Source: JAVBJN01 sp031546985 (GTDB taxonomy: Bacteria; Bacteroidota; Bacteroidia; Chitinophagales; Chitinophagaceae). Taken from it: DNA of 64,000 bases. This document shows, piece by piece, positions 51,924 to 60,084 of this stretch. The DNA lies in contig JAVBJN010000045.1 in NCBI GenBank assembly GCA_031546985.1, positions 1 through 64,000 of the forward strand, written 5' to 3'. How positions within the stretch are numbered: the stretch's first letter is position 1; every line of letters starts with the position of its first letter. The notes beneath the pieces were generated by a model, which did not search any database, was not told the origin of the DNA, and saw nothing but the letters and a program-made list of their open reading frames with translations. The position numbers were made by a program, and so were the translations under genes.

Positions 51924-52476
51924 CGCCGTTCATCTGCTGGTCAAAATATTCTTCTTCTAAAATGGCGTATTCGTCGTTATCTACCCACTCACCACGAATG
52001 GGCAGCACTTTACGTTTACCCCCTTCGCGGATCATGCCCACCTTTTGCAGCACAGCTGCCGAAGCCCTGTTTTCTACCGCGCAGCCGGCCTCTATCCGGT
52101 GCAGGTGCAACGAAGCAAAAGCGAAATGCAGCACAGCCCTGAGCGCTTCGGTAGCATAGCCCTGGCCCCAATGCGATACATGCACTTTGTACCACACTTC
52201 GCCCCGCCTGTATTTGGCAGCGCTCAACTTCAATCCAATATTGCCGATAAAGACATTCGAGGCTTGCTGCCGGATGGCGAACACGTAATGCTGCTGCGGG
52301 TGCACGGTACGCATGGCCATCCATTCGGCTACCAGCAATTCGGTTTCGCTGAGGTGCTCCGGTATGCCCAATGTGTTGTAGCGGTCGGTTTCTGGCAGTA
52401 TGTTCAACGCATGTATTTCTGCTGCGTCAGCAGCTTGTACTTCCTGTAAAATAAGCCGTTGGGTATGCAGTGTCAT
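51904..52476 (-). CDS. RimJ/RimL-type GNAT acetyltransferase
   Basis: 190 aa. The TQRLILQEVQAADAAEIHAL start, the IGNIGLKL strand, the motif A segment VHVSHWGQGYATEALRAVLHFA (Q/RxxGxA) and the NRASAAVLQKVGM motif B are typical of RimJ-type acetyltransferases that acetylate protein N-termini or small molecules. It overlaps the neighbours on both sides (4 bp upstream, 20 bp downstream), so it is one operon. Confidence 0.88.
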   Translation of the reverse strand: MTLHTQRLILQEVQAADAAEIHALNILPETDRYNTLGIPEHLSETELLVAEWMAMRTVHPQQHYVFAIRQQASNVFIGNIGLKLSAAKYRRGEVWYKVHVSHWGQGYATEALRAVLHFAFASLHLHRIEAGCAVENRASAAVLQKVGMIREGGKRKVLPIRGEWVDNDEYAILEEEYFDQQMNGDEDNND

Positions 52477-52832
52477 GTTTTTAAGTTAGGGTAAAAAGAG
52501 GCCGCCTGTGTTAGAATATCGTGCAGCTCCGCTACCGGAATATCTGCATGCTCATCTACAAGCAGGATCTTCATCCTGGCCCGTTTTTCGAGTATCAGCA
52601 GCGGATGGTCTATCCGGCCACCTTCTACAATCCCAACATAAGGTTGCTTATATTTTTTATGCGTCCATAAATAACAGAACATTCTACCACCCAGGTAATA
52701 AAACGGCATACCATACTTCCACTCTTCGGTAATCTCGGGCCGGAAGTCCATAATAAGCTGCCGCAAAGCCAGCATACAGCTTTTAACCGGTTCTTCCCTT
52801 CGCAAAAAGTATTCTTCTACCGCCCGCATCAT
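52473..52832 (-). CDS. DUF1801-type (YdhG-like) small protein
   Basis: 119 aa. The MMRAVEEYFLRREEPVKSC start, the ALRQLIMDFRPEITEEWKYGMPFYYLGGRMFCYL segment (visible in parts) and KKYKQPYVGIVEGG match the YdhG/DUF1801 fold, for which a role is not established. It overlaps the GNAT gene by 4 bp and lies 13 bp after the GyrI-like gene. Confidence 0.8.
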   Translation of the reverse strand: MMRAVEEYFLRREEPVKSCMLALRQLIMDFRPEITEEWKYGMPFYYLGGRMFCYLWTHKKYKQPYVGIVEGGRIDHPLLILEKRARMKILLVDEHADIPVAELHDILTQAASFYPNLKT

Positions 52833-52845
52833 AGGTGTGCTGTTT

Positions 52846-53304
52846 TTAGGTTACGGATATAAATATATCAACTTCTGCGTTGGCAGGGTCTTGCGCTTTT
52901 GCGCCATACACTTCGTAGTCGGATGCGTATTTGCGGGGCAGATCAGCATTCCAGATTTTGAACCATTCGTTAACCACCACGCCTTCGTTCAGGTTGCCTT
53001 TGGCAGTGTGCAGGGTAAAGGAACCACCATCTATCGTAAGCGCGGTCATACCCTCGGGCACTACCGATGCATCAAACACGCGGCAGCCCAATACGGTGGT
53101 ATAAGGCCGGGTATGGTCTTTCTCATAATCGGTGTACGCACAGTAAAGCGTATCGTCTACTTTGCCGGGTATGCGGGTCAATACCTGCTCTGCAAAAAAA
53201 CGCTGCCACAATGCAGGTATATCCTGCATAGCCTGTTCGTTTTCATTAGTTGTTCTCACCGCAATGCCGATGATGCTGAACCGCTCCATTTTAATTGTAT
53301 TCAT
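52846..53304 (-). CDS. GyrI-like / effector-binding domain protein
   Basis: 152 aa. The pattern FSIIGIAVRTTNENEQAMQD, LYCAYTDYEKDHTRPYTTVL and EVYGAKAQDPANAEVDIFIS fits the GyrI-like small-molecule-binding fold (AraC-type effector-binding domain) without a DNA-binding domain. It may bind a hydrophobic ligand. It heads the leftward group of four genes and faces the KASIII gene across a 169-bp gap with two palindromes. Confidence 0.83.
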   Translation of the reverse strand: MNTIKMERFSIIGIAVRTTNENEQAMQDIPALWQRFFAEQVLTRIPGKVDDTLYCAYTDYEKDHTRPYTTVLGCRVFDASVVPEGMTALTIDGGSFTLHTAKGNLNEGVVVNEWFKIWNADLPRKYASDYEVYGAKAQDPANAEVDIFISVT

Positions 53305-53343
53305 ATCATTTACGTTTATGTAACAGCAAGATAAAACCGCCTG

Positions 53344-53399
53344 CTGACAACCCTATGTCAGTAGTGTTTGAGGTTTTAATAATATGGCTATATTATTAA
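53344..53399. promoter_or_regulatory. Two palindromes between divergent genes
   Basis: CTGACA-N6-TGTCAG lies at 53344-53361, and TTAATAATAT / ATATTATTAA with a GGCT spacer lies at 53376-53399 (10-bp perfect arms). Both lie in the gap between the leftward GyrI-like group and the rightward KASIII gene, so either could be an operator. The second could also be a hairpin. Confidence 0.5.
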
Positions 53400-53473
53400 C
53401 ATAATCCGGCATAATATTCTTATTTCACTCCCCATTTTTCTCCTAACTTTATAATTGTATCTAACCAATTAAC

Positions 53474-54547
53474 ATGTATCAGACCATTATTACCGGCACC
53501 GGTAGCTTTATTCCTTCCCAGATTAAAACCAACCGCGATTTTACTGTTCACGACTTTTATGACGAAGCCCATCAACGCATTACAACGCCTCCGATGGAAG
53601 TGGTGGAAAAATTTAAAGACATTACGGGCATTGAAGAGCGCAGGTATGCCGATGCCGACATGAATACATCAGACATGGCTACGATTGCCGCCCGGCTGGC
53701 CATTGAAGATTCGGGCATTGACCCCGAAACGCTGGACCAGATTATTGTAGCCCACAACTTTGGAAACGTTATACAACATACCATCCAGACCGATGCAGTG
53801 CCTTCGCTGGCCAACCGGGTAAAAAACGGATTGGGCATACACAACCCTTCGTGCGTAGCCTATGATTTACTGTTTGGCTGTCCGGGATGGATACAATCGG
53901 TAATCCAGATCAACGCTTTTTTCAAAAGCGGCCTATCTAAAAAAGCACTGGTCATTGGCGCCGAAACCCTGAGCAGGGTGATTGACAAATACGACCGCGA
54001 TAGTATGATATTCAGCGATGGCGCGGGCGCTGCGGTGCTGGAGCGTATAGAAACCGACGGAAACGGCCCGGGCATCTTATCCTTTAGCGCGCAATCGCAC
54101 TCCAACGAAGAAGCTTATTTTCTGAACCTGGGCAAATCCAATTTTCCGGGTTCCGACCCCCGCATCCGGTTTATTAAGATGAAGGGACGCAAGATCTACG
54201 AATACTCTATGATTCACGTACCGCAGGCCATGAAAGAATGCCTGGACCAATCTGGCGTAGGTATTGATGAGGTAAAGAAGGTATTTATTCACCAGGCCAA
54301 CGAAAAAATGGACGAAGCCATCATTAAACGGTTTTACAAACTGTACGACCGCGAAGTGCCTGGCAATATTATGCCTATGAACATACACCTGCTGGGCAAT
54401 AGCTCGGTAGCTACCGTGCCCACCCTGCTCGATATGGTGCGCAAAGGCCAGCAGCAAAGCCACCAGCTCAACCCCGGTGATGTTATTTTGTTCGCTTCTG
54501 TGGGCGCGGGCATGAACATTAACGCGGTTTGTTACCGAATGCCGTAA
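53474..54547 (+). CDS. 3-oxoacyl-ACP synthase III (FabH-like)
   Basis: 357 aa. The CHN triad is complete: Cys136 (LLFGCPGW), His273 (FIHQAN), Asn309 (LLGNSSVA), plus SDGAGAAVLE and the VGAGMNINAVCYRMP end. It makes the first condensation from acyl-CoA and malonyl-ACP. Its motif layout differs from the two DarB-type copies and is closer to ordinary FabH. Being between the two halves of the flexirubin-type genes, it may serve the pathway, but a role in fatty acid synthesis is equally possible. Confidence 0.85.
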   Translation: MYQTIITGTGSFIPSQIKTNRDFTVHDFYDEAHQRITTPPMEVVEKFKDITGIEERRYADADMNTSDMATIAARLAIEDSGIDPETLDQIIVAHNFGNVIQHTIQTDAVPSLANRVKNGLGIHNPSCVAYDLLFGCPGWIQSVIQINAFFKSGLSKKALVIGAETLSRVIDKYDRDSMIFSDGAGAAVLERIETDGNGPGILSFSAQSHSNEEAYFLNLGKSNFPGSDPRIRFIKMKGRKIYEYSMIHVPQAMKECLDQSGVGIDEVKKVFIHQANEKMDEAIIKRFYKLYDREVPGNIMPMNIHLLGNSSVATVPTLLDMVRKGQQQSHQLNPGDVILFASVGAGMNINAVCYRMP

Positions 54548-54647
54548 CGATTTTTTGATTTCTGATTTTACGATCGCTGATTTGAAGAGACCATCGGATG
54601 GTAAATACCTTCCCCTACCTAAACACATAATATAATAACATATACAT

Positions 54648-54680
54648 AACGACCCTCTGACTCATAATCAGAGGGTCGTT
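54648..54680 (+). terminator. Terminator-like hairpin after KASIII
   Basis: A perfect 13-bp stem AACGACCCTCTGA / TCAGAGGGTCGTT with a 7-nt loop is followed by GCTTTTC. The T tract is short. Confidence 0.7.
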
Positions 54681-54710
54681 GCTTTTCATTCCTACCTTTT
54701 TTAGTTTTTT

Positions 54711-54731
54711 ATTACTAATATTTTTAGTAAT
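54711..54731. promoter_or_regulatory. Probable repressor operator overlapping the dinB promoter
   Basis: Perfect 8-bp arms ATTACTAA and TTAGTAAT are separated by 5 bp. The right arm overlaps a TAATTTAG sequence (54728-54735) that resembles a -7 box, and the ATG of dinB is 28 bp further. Such a layout fits a dimeric LexA/S24-type or XRE repressor, but none is encoded in the window. Confidence 0.6.
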
Positions 54732-54758
54732 TTAGCAACAGGCTAACCACCAGATGTT

Positions 54759-56006
54759 ATGTTACTGAACGATCCGAACCGGTTTATTGCTCATTTTGAC
54801 CTCGATGCTTTTTTTGTAAGCGTAGAGGTTAAAAAGGATTCCAAATTGGAGGGTATTCCCCTGCTTATTGGAGGTAAGAGCGACCGGGCGGTGGTGGCTG
54901 CCTGTAGCTATGAAGCCCGCAAATTTGGCATTCACAGCGCTATGCCTATGAAACTGGCCCTGCGGCTTTGCCCGGAGGCCAAAGTTATTAGCGGTGATAT
55001 GGAAAGCTACAGCTGGCACTCGCAGAAAGTAACCGAAATCATTGCGAAGAATGTACCGGTGTATGAAAAAGCCAGTATCGACGAGTTTTACATAGACCTC
55101 ACCGGCATGGACCGCTTTTTGGGCTGTGCCAAATATGTAAATGAGCTGCGGCAAACCATTATTAAGGAGTCGGGACTACCCATTTCCTTTGGCCTGGCCT
55201 CCAACAAGCTCATTAGTAAGGTGGCCACCAACGAGATTAAACCCAACGGGCAGCTACAAATTCCTTTTGGGCAGGAAAAAAGTTTTCTGGCGCCCATGGT
55301 GGTAGAAAAATTGCCCATGGTGGGCCAGCAAACCGCCGCCCTGCTGCACCAGATGGGGGTAAACACCATTCGCCTGCTGAGCGAGATACCAATGCAAATG
55401 TTGCATAACCTGATGGGTAAACGGGGCATTGAGCTGTGGCGCAGAGCCAATGGTATTGATGAAACCCCCATTATCCCTTACAGCGAGCAAAAAAGCATTA
55501 GCACCGAAAGCACTTTTGAAAGCGATACCATCGACATCCGTTTCCTGGAAACCGAACTGGTGCGTATGACGGAAAAAATAGCGTTTGAACTGCGCTCGCA
55601 ACAGAAATTAACCGGGTGTGTAACCGTTAAACTGCGGTACTCCAGTTTTGATACGGTAACCAAACAATGCAGCCTGTCTTATACCGGCAGCGACCATATT
55701 CTGCTGCAAACCGTACGCGAGCTGTTTCGCAAGCTGTACGACAAGCGGTTGCTGGTGCGGCTTATTGGCGTGCGGTTCTCACACCTGGTGCCCGGCAACT
55801 ACCAGATAAGCCTGTTCGACGATACCGAAAAAATGATAAGCCTCTACCAGGCCATCGACAGTGTTAAAAGCCGTTTTGGCGCCGATCGGCTCATGCGCGC
55901 GTCGGGCATGCACGGCGAAGCCGAAAAACAACAACGCAAAGCGCAATACCTTCTTAAACTAAAATACGCCGCCGAAAAGCAGGAGCAATTCCGGAAAACA
56001 CCATAA
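54759..56006 (+). CDS. dinB: Y-family DNA polymerase IV
   Basis: 415 aa. The catalytic carboxylates look intact: AHFDLDAFFVSVEV (D15/D17) and SIDEFYIDLTG (D and E at ~110). The little finger region follows. QISLFDDT near residue 350 is a beta-clamp-binding-like motif (QxSLF). It bypasses DNA lesions with low fidelity. An out-of-frame ATG lies 5 bp upstream. The short DnaE gene starts 51 bp downstream, so the pair probably forms one inducible mutagenesis operon. Confidence 0.93.
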   Translation: MLLNDPNRFIAHFDLDAFFVSVEVKKDSKLEGIPLLIGGKSDRAVVAACSYEARKFGIHSAMPMKLALRLCPEAKVISGDMESYSWHSQKVTEIIAKNVPVYEKASIDEFYIDLTGMDRFLGCAKYVNELRQTIIKESGLPISFGLASNKLISKVATNEIKPNGQLQIPFGQEKSFLAPMVVEKLPMVGQQTAALLHQMGVNTIRLLSEIPMQMLHNLMGKRGIELWRRANGIDETPIIPYSEQKSISTESTFESDTIDIRFLETELVRMTEKIAFELRSQQKLTGCVTVKLRYSSFDTVTKQCSLSYTGSDHILLQTVRELFRKLYDKRLLVRLIGVRFSHLVPGNYQISLFDDTEKMISLYQAIDSVKSRFGADRLMRASGMHGEAEKQQRKAQYLLKLKYAAEKQEQFRKTP

Positions 56007-56057
56007 ACCTGCGCCCCCCTGACCAAATCGCAACCTTTCACCTAAATCCGGCAACGC

Positions 56058-59018
56058 ATGTACCTCAATTGCAAAACTTTTCTCAGCTACCGCTACGGCA
56101 CACTAGACACCCAAGAACTGGTGACAGCCGCAGCGGCAGCCGGCGTAACCTGCATGGCGCTCACCAACATCAACAACACTTCGGATATATGGGATTTTAT
56201 GGGTTTCTGCCACGAATCGGGCATACGTCCCATTGCCGGAGTGGAAGTGCGCAATGGCGACCAGTTCTGCTACCTGCTGCTGGCCCGCAACAACCTGGGG
56301 CTGCAGCATATCAACCGGTTTTTATCGGTGCACCTGCAACAGAAACAACCGTTTGCCACCCGTCCGCTTATCGATTCCGAAACGGTATGGGTCGTTTACC
56401 CATTGGGCCAGCACGACCCGGCAACCCTGCACCCGCACGAACTTATTGGCGTAAAACCTGTGCAGGTCAATAAGCTGTACACCTTATACCAGGCCCAATA
56501 CGCGCACAAATATGTGGTGCAGCAACCCGTAACGTATTTACACAAAGCTGGCTATAATACCCACCGCCTGCTGCGCGCTATTGATAAAAACATATTGCTG
56601 AGCCAGCAGCAGGCTTCAGAAATTGCCGGCCCCGACGAGTTGCTGGAGCCAGAGGCAAAGCTGCTGCAATGCTTTGAGTCTTACCCCCAAATCGTGCACA
56701 ACACCTATACTGTAATGGCCAGTTGTGAAATAGCCCTCGATTTTAAAGCAGATAAGAACAGGAAGCTGTTTACCCATAGCGCAGAAGAAGACTGGCGCAT
56801 GCTGGAACGCCTGTCGCTTGAGGGGCTGGCCTACCGCTACCCCGAAAGCCACAAAGATCATATAGAGGCCAAAGCCAGGCTGTATAAGGAACTAAGCATT
56901 ATAAGCAAGCAAGGTTTTATCACCTATTTTCTCATTACCTGGGATATTATACGGTATGCCCGCCACAAAGATTTCTTTTATGTAGGCCGGGGCAGCGGCG
57001 CCAATTCTATGGTGGCTTACTGCCTCAAAATTACCGATGTAAACCCGCTGGAGCTGGACCTCTATTTTGAACGGTTTCTGAATCCCAACCGCTCTTCGCC
57101 GCCCGATTTTGATATGGACTTTAGCTGGAAAGACCGCGATGAGATCATCCGATACGTGTTTGACACCTACGGCAGCGATCATGTTTCGTTGCTGGGCATG
57201 TACAGCACCTTTCAAAAAAATGCTACCATCCGCGAGCTGGGCAAAGTATTTGGATTGCCCAAACATGAAATAGACGCGCTGCTGCGCAAGCCCGAGCTGC
57301 CTGACGCCAAAGACGCAGAAGACAAGATTCATCGTATCATTTTGCAGTATAGTAAGGCGCTGACCAACTTCCCCAATCACCTGAGCATTCATGCCGGGGG
57401 TATGCTCATCAGCGAGCTTCCCATTCACCACTATACCGTTACCGAACTGCCGCCCAAAGGTTTTGCCACTTCGCAGCTGGATATGCATGTAGCCGAAAAA
57501 ATAGGTTTAAACAAATTCGATATCCTGAGCCAGCGCGGCCTGGGGCATATCAAAGATGCCATACAACTGGTGCAGGAAAACAAACAGGTGAGCATTGACA
57601 TACATGAGGTAGAAAAATTTAAAAAAGATCCGGTGCTGGCCCAAAAGATAAAACAGGCCGATTCTATCGGGTGCTTTTACATCGAAAGTCCGGCCATGCG
57701 GCAATTGCTGCAAAAGCTCCGCTGCGAAGATTACCTTACGCTGGTGGCTGCCAGCTCCATCATAAGGCCGGGTGTGGCGCAAAGTGGTATGATGCGGCAA
57801 TACATTCTCCGGTTTCATGATCCCAAACAAGTCGTGTACCTGCATCCTAAAATGGAAGAATTGCTTAAAGAGACTTTTGGTGTAATGGTGTACCAGGAGG
57901 ATGTGATTAAAGTGGCCCACCATTTTGCCGGGCTGGATATGGCCGAGGCCGATATTCTGCGCCGGGCCATGAGTGGCAAGTACCGCGGGCACGATGTGTT
58001 TCTGCAAATCCGGCAGAAATTCTTCAACAACTGCGATGCCTTTGGCTACGATAAAAACGTTACGGCAGAGGTATGGCGGCAGATCGAAAGTTTTGGCGGC
58101 TATTCCTTTAGCAAGGCACACAGCGCCAGTTTTGCGGTAGAGAGCTACCAGAGCCTGTACCTCAAAACCTATTTCCCCATGGAATTTATGGTGGCCGTTA
58201 TCAACAACTTCGGCGGCTTTTACAACACCGAATTGTACTTCCACGAGCTCAAAAGAACCGGGGCACAGATCCACGCCCCTTGTGTAAACCAAAGCAAGCA
58301 GCTTACCCAACTATACGATAAAGAGGTGTACCTCGGTTTTGTGCATATCCAAAACCTCGAAGAACAATTGATTTACCGCATACTGGAAGAACGGCACCGC
58401 CACGGCTCCTTTCTGCACCTGCAGGATTTTATAGAGCGGGTGCAGCCACCACTGGAGCAACTCAATATCCTTATTCGCTGCGGAGCCTTACGCTTTACCG
58501 GCAAAAACAAAAAAGCCCTGCTCTGGGAAGCCAATTTCCTGCAAAAGAAAAACAAACAGCATGTACCTGCACACAGCAGCATTTTTGAAGAAAAACCTAT
58601 GGATTTTGTACTGCCGGAGCTGCACCAGCACCCACTCGATGATGCGCTGGATGAAATGGAGATATTGGGCTTTCCGTTGGGAGATGTATTTCGCTTGCTG
58701 GATGATCCGGAGCCGGTTAAATACACCAAAACCATTGACCTGCCCCAGCTACAGGGTACACAGGTCGATATGATGGGCTATCTCGTAACCAGCAAATACG
58801 CCAGAACGCTAAAAGGTGAGCACATGTTTTTTGGCACTTTCCTCGATGCAGATGGCAACTGGCTCGATACCGTACACTTTCCAGATAGCGCCCATGCTTA
58901 CCTATTACAAGGAAGAGGTTTCTACCGCCTGCAGGGCATTGTTAACGAAGAGTTTGGCGTATATACCGTTAATGTCACCCATATGCAGAAAATGGGGCTG
59001 AAAGGCAGGAGGAGTTAG
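56058..59018 (+). CDS. Short DNA polymerase III alpha (DnaE-like), error-prone pair of DinB
   Basis: 986 aa, shorter than a replicative DnaE (~1160). The polymerase core is intact: GRGSGANSMVAY, the PDFDMDFSW motif (349-357) with the catalytic Asp cluster, and QDVIKVAHHFAGLDMAEADILRRAMSG as the fingers region (visible in parts). The PHP N-terminus is degenerate: the usual HxHSxYS is NCKTFLSYRYGT here. HhH and OB domains follow (~790-980, MGYLVTSKYARTLKG). Pairing with dinB fits a translesion complex. A replicative role is unlikely. Confidence 0.9.
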   Translation: MYLNCKTFLSYRYGTLDTQELVTAAAAAGVTCMALTNINNTSDIWDFMGFCHESGIRPIAGVEVRNGDQFCYLLLARNNLGLQHINRFLSVHLQQKQPFATRPLIDSETVWVVYPLGQHDPATLHPHELIGVKPVQVNKLYTLYQAQYAHKYVVQQPVTYLHKAGYNTHRLLRAIDKNILLSQQQASEIAGPDELLEPEAKLLQCFESYPQIVHNTYTVMASCEIALDFKADKNRKLFTHSAEEDWRMLERLSLEGLAYRYPESHKDHIEAKARLYKELSIISKQGFITYFLITWDIIRYARHKDFFYVGRGSGANSMVAYCLKITDVNPLELDLYFERFLNPNRSSPPDFDMDFSWKDRDEIIRYVFDTYGSDHVSLLGMYSTFQKNATIRELGKVFGLPKHEIDALLRKPELPDAKDAEDKIHRIILQYSKALTNFPNHLSIHAGGMLISELPIHHYTVTELPPKGFATSQLDMHVAEKIGLNKFDILSQRGLGHIKDAIQLVQENKQVSIDIHEVEKFKKDPVLAQKIKQADSIGCFYIESPAMRQLLQKLRCEDYLTLVAASSIIRPGVAQSGMMRQYILRFHDPKQVVYLHPKMEELLKETFGVMVYQEDVIKVAHHFAGLDMAEADILRRAMSGKYRGHDVFLQIRQKFFNNCDAFGYDKNVTAEVWRQIESFGGYSFSKAHSASFAVESYQSLYLKTYFPMEFMVAVINNFGGFYNTELYFHELKRTGAQIHAPCVNQSKQLTQLYDKEVYLGFVHIQNLEEQLIYRILEERHRHGSFLHLQDFIERVQPPLEQLNILIRCGALRFTGKNKKALLWEANFLQKKNKQHVPAHSSIFEEKPMDFVLPELHQHPLDDALDEMEILGFPLGDVFRLLDDPEPVKYTKTIDLPQLQGTQVDMMGYLVTSKYARTLKGEHMFFGTFLDADGNWLDTVHFPDSAHAYLLQGRGFYRLQGIVNEEFGVYTVNVTHMQKMGLKGRRS

Positions 59019-59377
59019 AGATTACGGATTAACGGATTACGAATTGGCGGATTGGAACACCTGCTATCACAAACAGCAAGAAAGAACTGGCAGGGCTTTC
59101 GCCAAAAGTGAAAGGTGAAAAGTCAATAGTGAATAAAACGCCCCCTGCGTCTCGTGTGAAACCATATTCTCCGCCGTGCCCCCGCATGGGCGGGACAAGC
59201 TGCTGCGTCGCTGTGAGAAGCCAAAAGTAAAAGATGAAAAGTCAATAGTGAATGAAATCCCCTGCGTCTTTGCGTGAAATCATATTCTCCGCTGCGACGC
59301 CGCGAGCCCTTCCAGGTATCTGAGCATTTCAAAGGCTCTCCACCATTGGCACATTAGCCAATTGAATCATTAGCACA
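59019..59377. other. Intergenic region with tandem R1 repeats
   Basis: No credible gene. It starts with ATTACGGATTAACGGATTAC-like text (59024-59060) also seen in part at 37560-37600, then holds two R1 copies in tandem (59101-59219 and 59220-59310), and ends with AT-rich text including ACATTAGCCAATTGAATCAT (59351 onward). Confidence 0.7.
59101..59310. repeat. Tandem duplication of the R1 repeat
   Basis: Unit 1 (59101-59219, 119 bp) and unit 2 (59220-59310) both run GCCAAAAGT(G/A)AAAG(G/A)TGAAAAGTCAATAGTGAAT, then CCCTGCGTCT, GTGAAA, CATATTCTCCGC. Unit 2 lacks the CCGCATGGGCGGGACAAGCT block. Both resemble the copies at 34645 and 37427. Confidence 0.8.
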
Positions 59378-60043
59378 TTATTTCTCCCCTTCCCACTCTG
59401 CATAAAACTGGCCGAGGTATTGCTCCATAAACTGATGGCGGCTTTCGGCCATGCGTTTGCCGGTAGCAGTATGCATACGGTCTTTCAGCAACAGCAGTTT
59501 TTCATAAAAATGATTGATGGTAGGTGCTGTGCTGTTTTTGTACTGTTCCTTATCCATATGCAGGTCTGGCGCAATGGTGGGGTCGTATAGCGCCCGGTTC
59601 TTAAAACCACCGTAGTTAAATGCACGGGCCACACCAATCGCGCCCAACGCATCGAGCCGGTCGGCATCCTGCACCACAGCCAGTTCAGGAGAGTGAAAAG
59701 TAGCGGCTTGTTTACCACCCTTGAAAGAAACATTACGTATAATCTGCACCACATGATCTGTAATGCTATCCGGCACACCTATGCTTTGCATAAAGACCTC
59801 CGCTTTGCGCGGACCAATCTCTTCATCGCCGTTATGGAATTTAGAATCGGCAATATCGTGCAGCAAAGCACCCAGGTCTACCACCAGGGCATTTACCTGC
59901 TCTTCGGCTGCAATCCGTTGCGCGGTTTGCCATACCCGGTATATATGCCACCAATCGTGGCCACCTTCGGCATGCTGCAGTTCGCGCTTAACATAAGCAA
60001 CGGTTTCCGTTACAATCTGGTTGGGAGATACGGCTGTTTCCAT
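59378..60043 (-). CDS. HD-domain phosphohydrolase (YedJ-like)
   Basis: 221 aa. HD signature GHDWWHIYRVWQ (H29, D30, H33), the metal site LLHDIADSKF (H62, D63) and VVQDADRLDALGAIGVARA (Asp later in the HD fold). YedJ-like enzymes hydrolyse nucleotide phosphates or related substrates; the exact one is not known. Not obviously linked to the polymerase pair upstream. Confidence 0.88.
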   Translation of the reverse strand: METAVSPNQIVTETVAYVKRELQHAEGGHDWWHIYRVWQTAQRIAAEEQVNALVVDLGALLHDIADSKFHNGDEEIGPRKAEVFMQSIGVPDSITDHVVQIIRNVSFKGGKQAATFHSPELAVVQDADRLDALGAIGVARAFNYGGFKNRALYDPTIAPDLHMDKEQYKNSTAPTINHFYEKLLLLKDRMHTATGKRMAESRHQFMEQYLGQFYAEWEGEK

Positions 60044-60084
60044 GCGTCAAAAATAACAGGATTCCATTGCAGGGCCAAGCCCCG

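Noticed and set aside
56058..59018. The DnaE-like gene as the main replicative polymerase
   Set aside because: Shorter, with a degenerate PHP domain and paired with dinB behind a repressor-like site.
59123..59332. Leftward open frame in the tandem R1 repeats
   Set aside because: It is simply translation of the repeat units.
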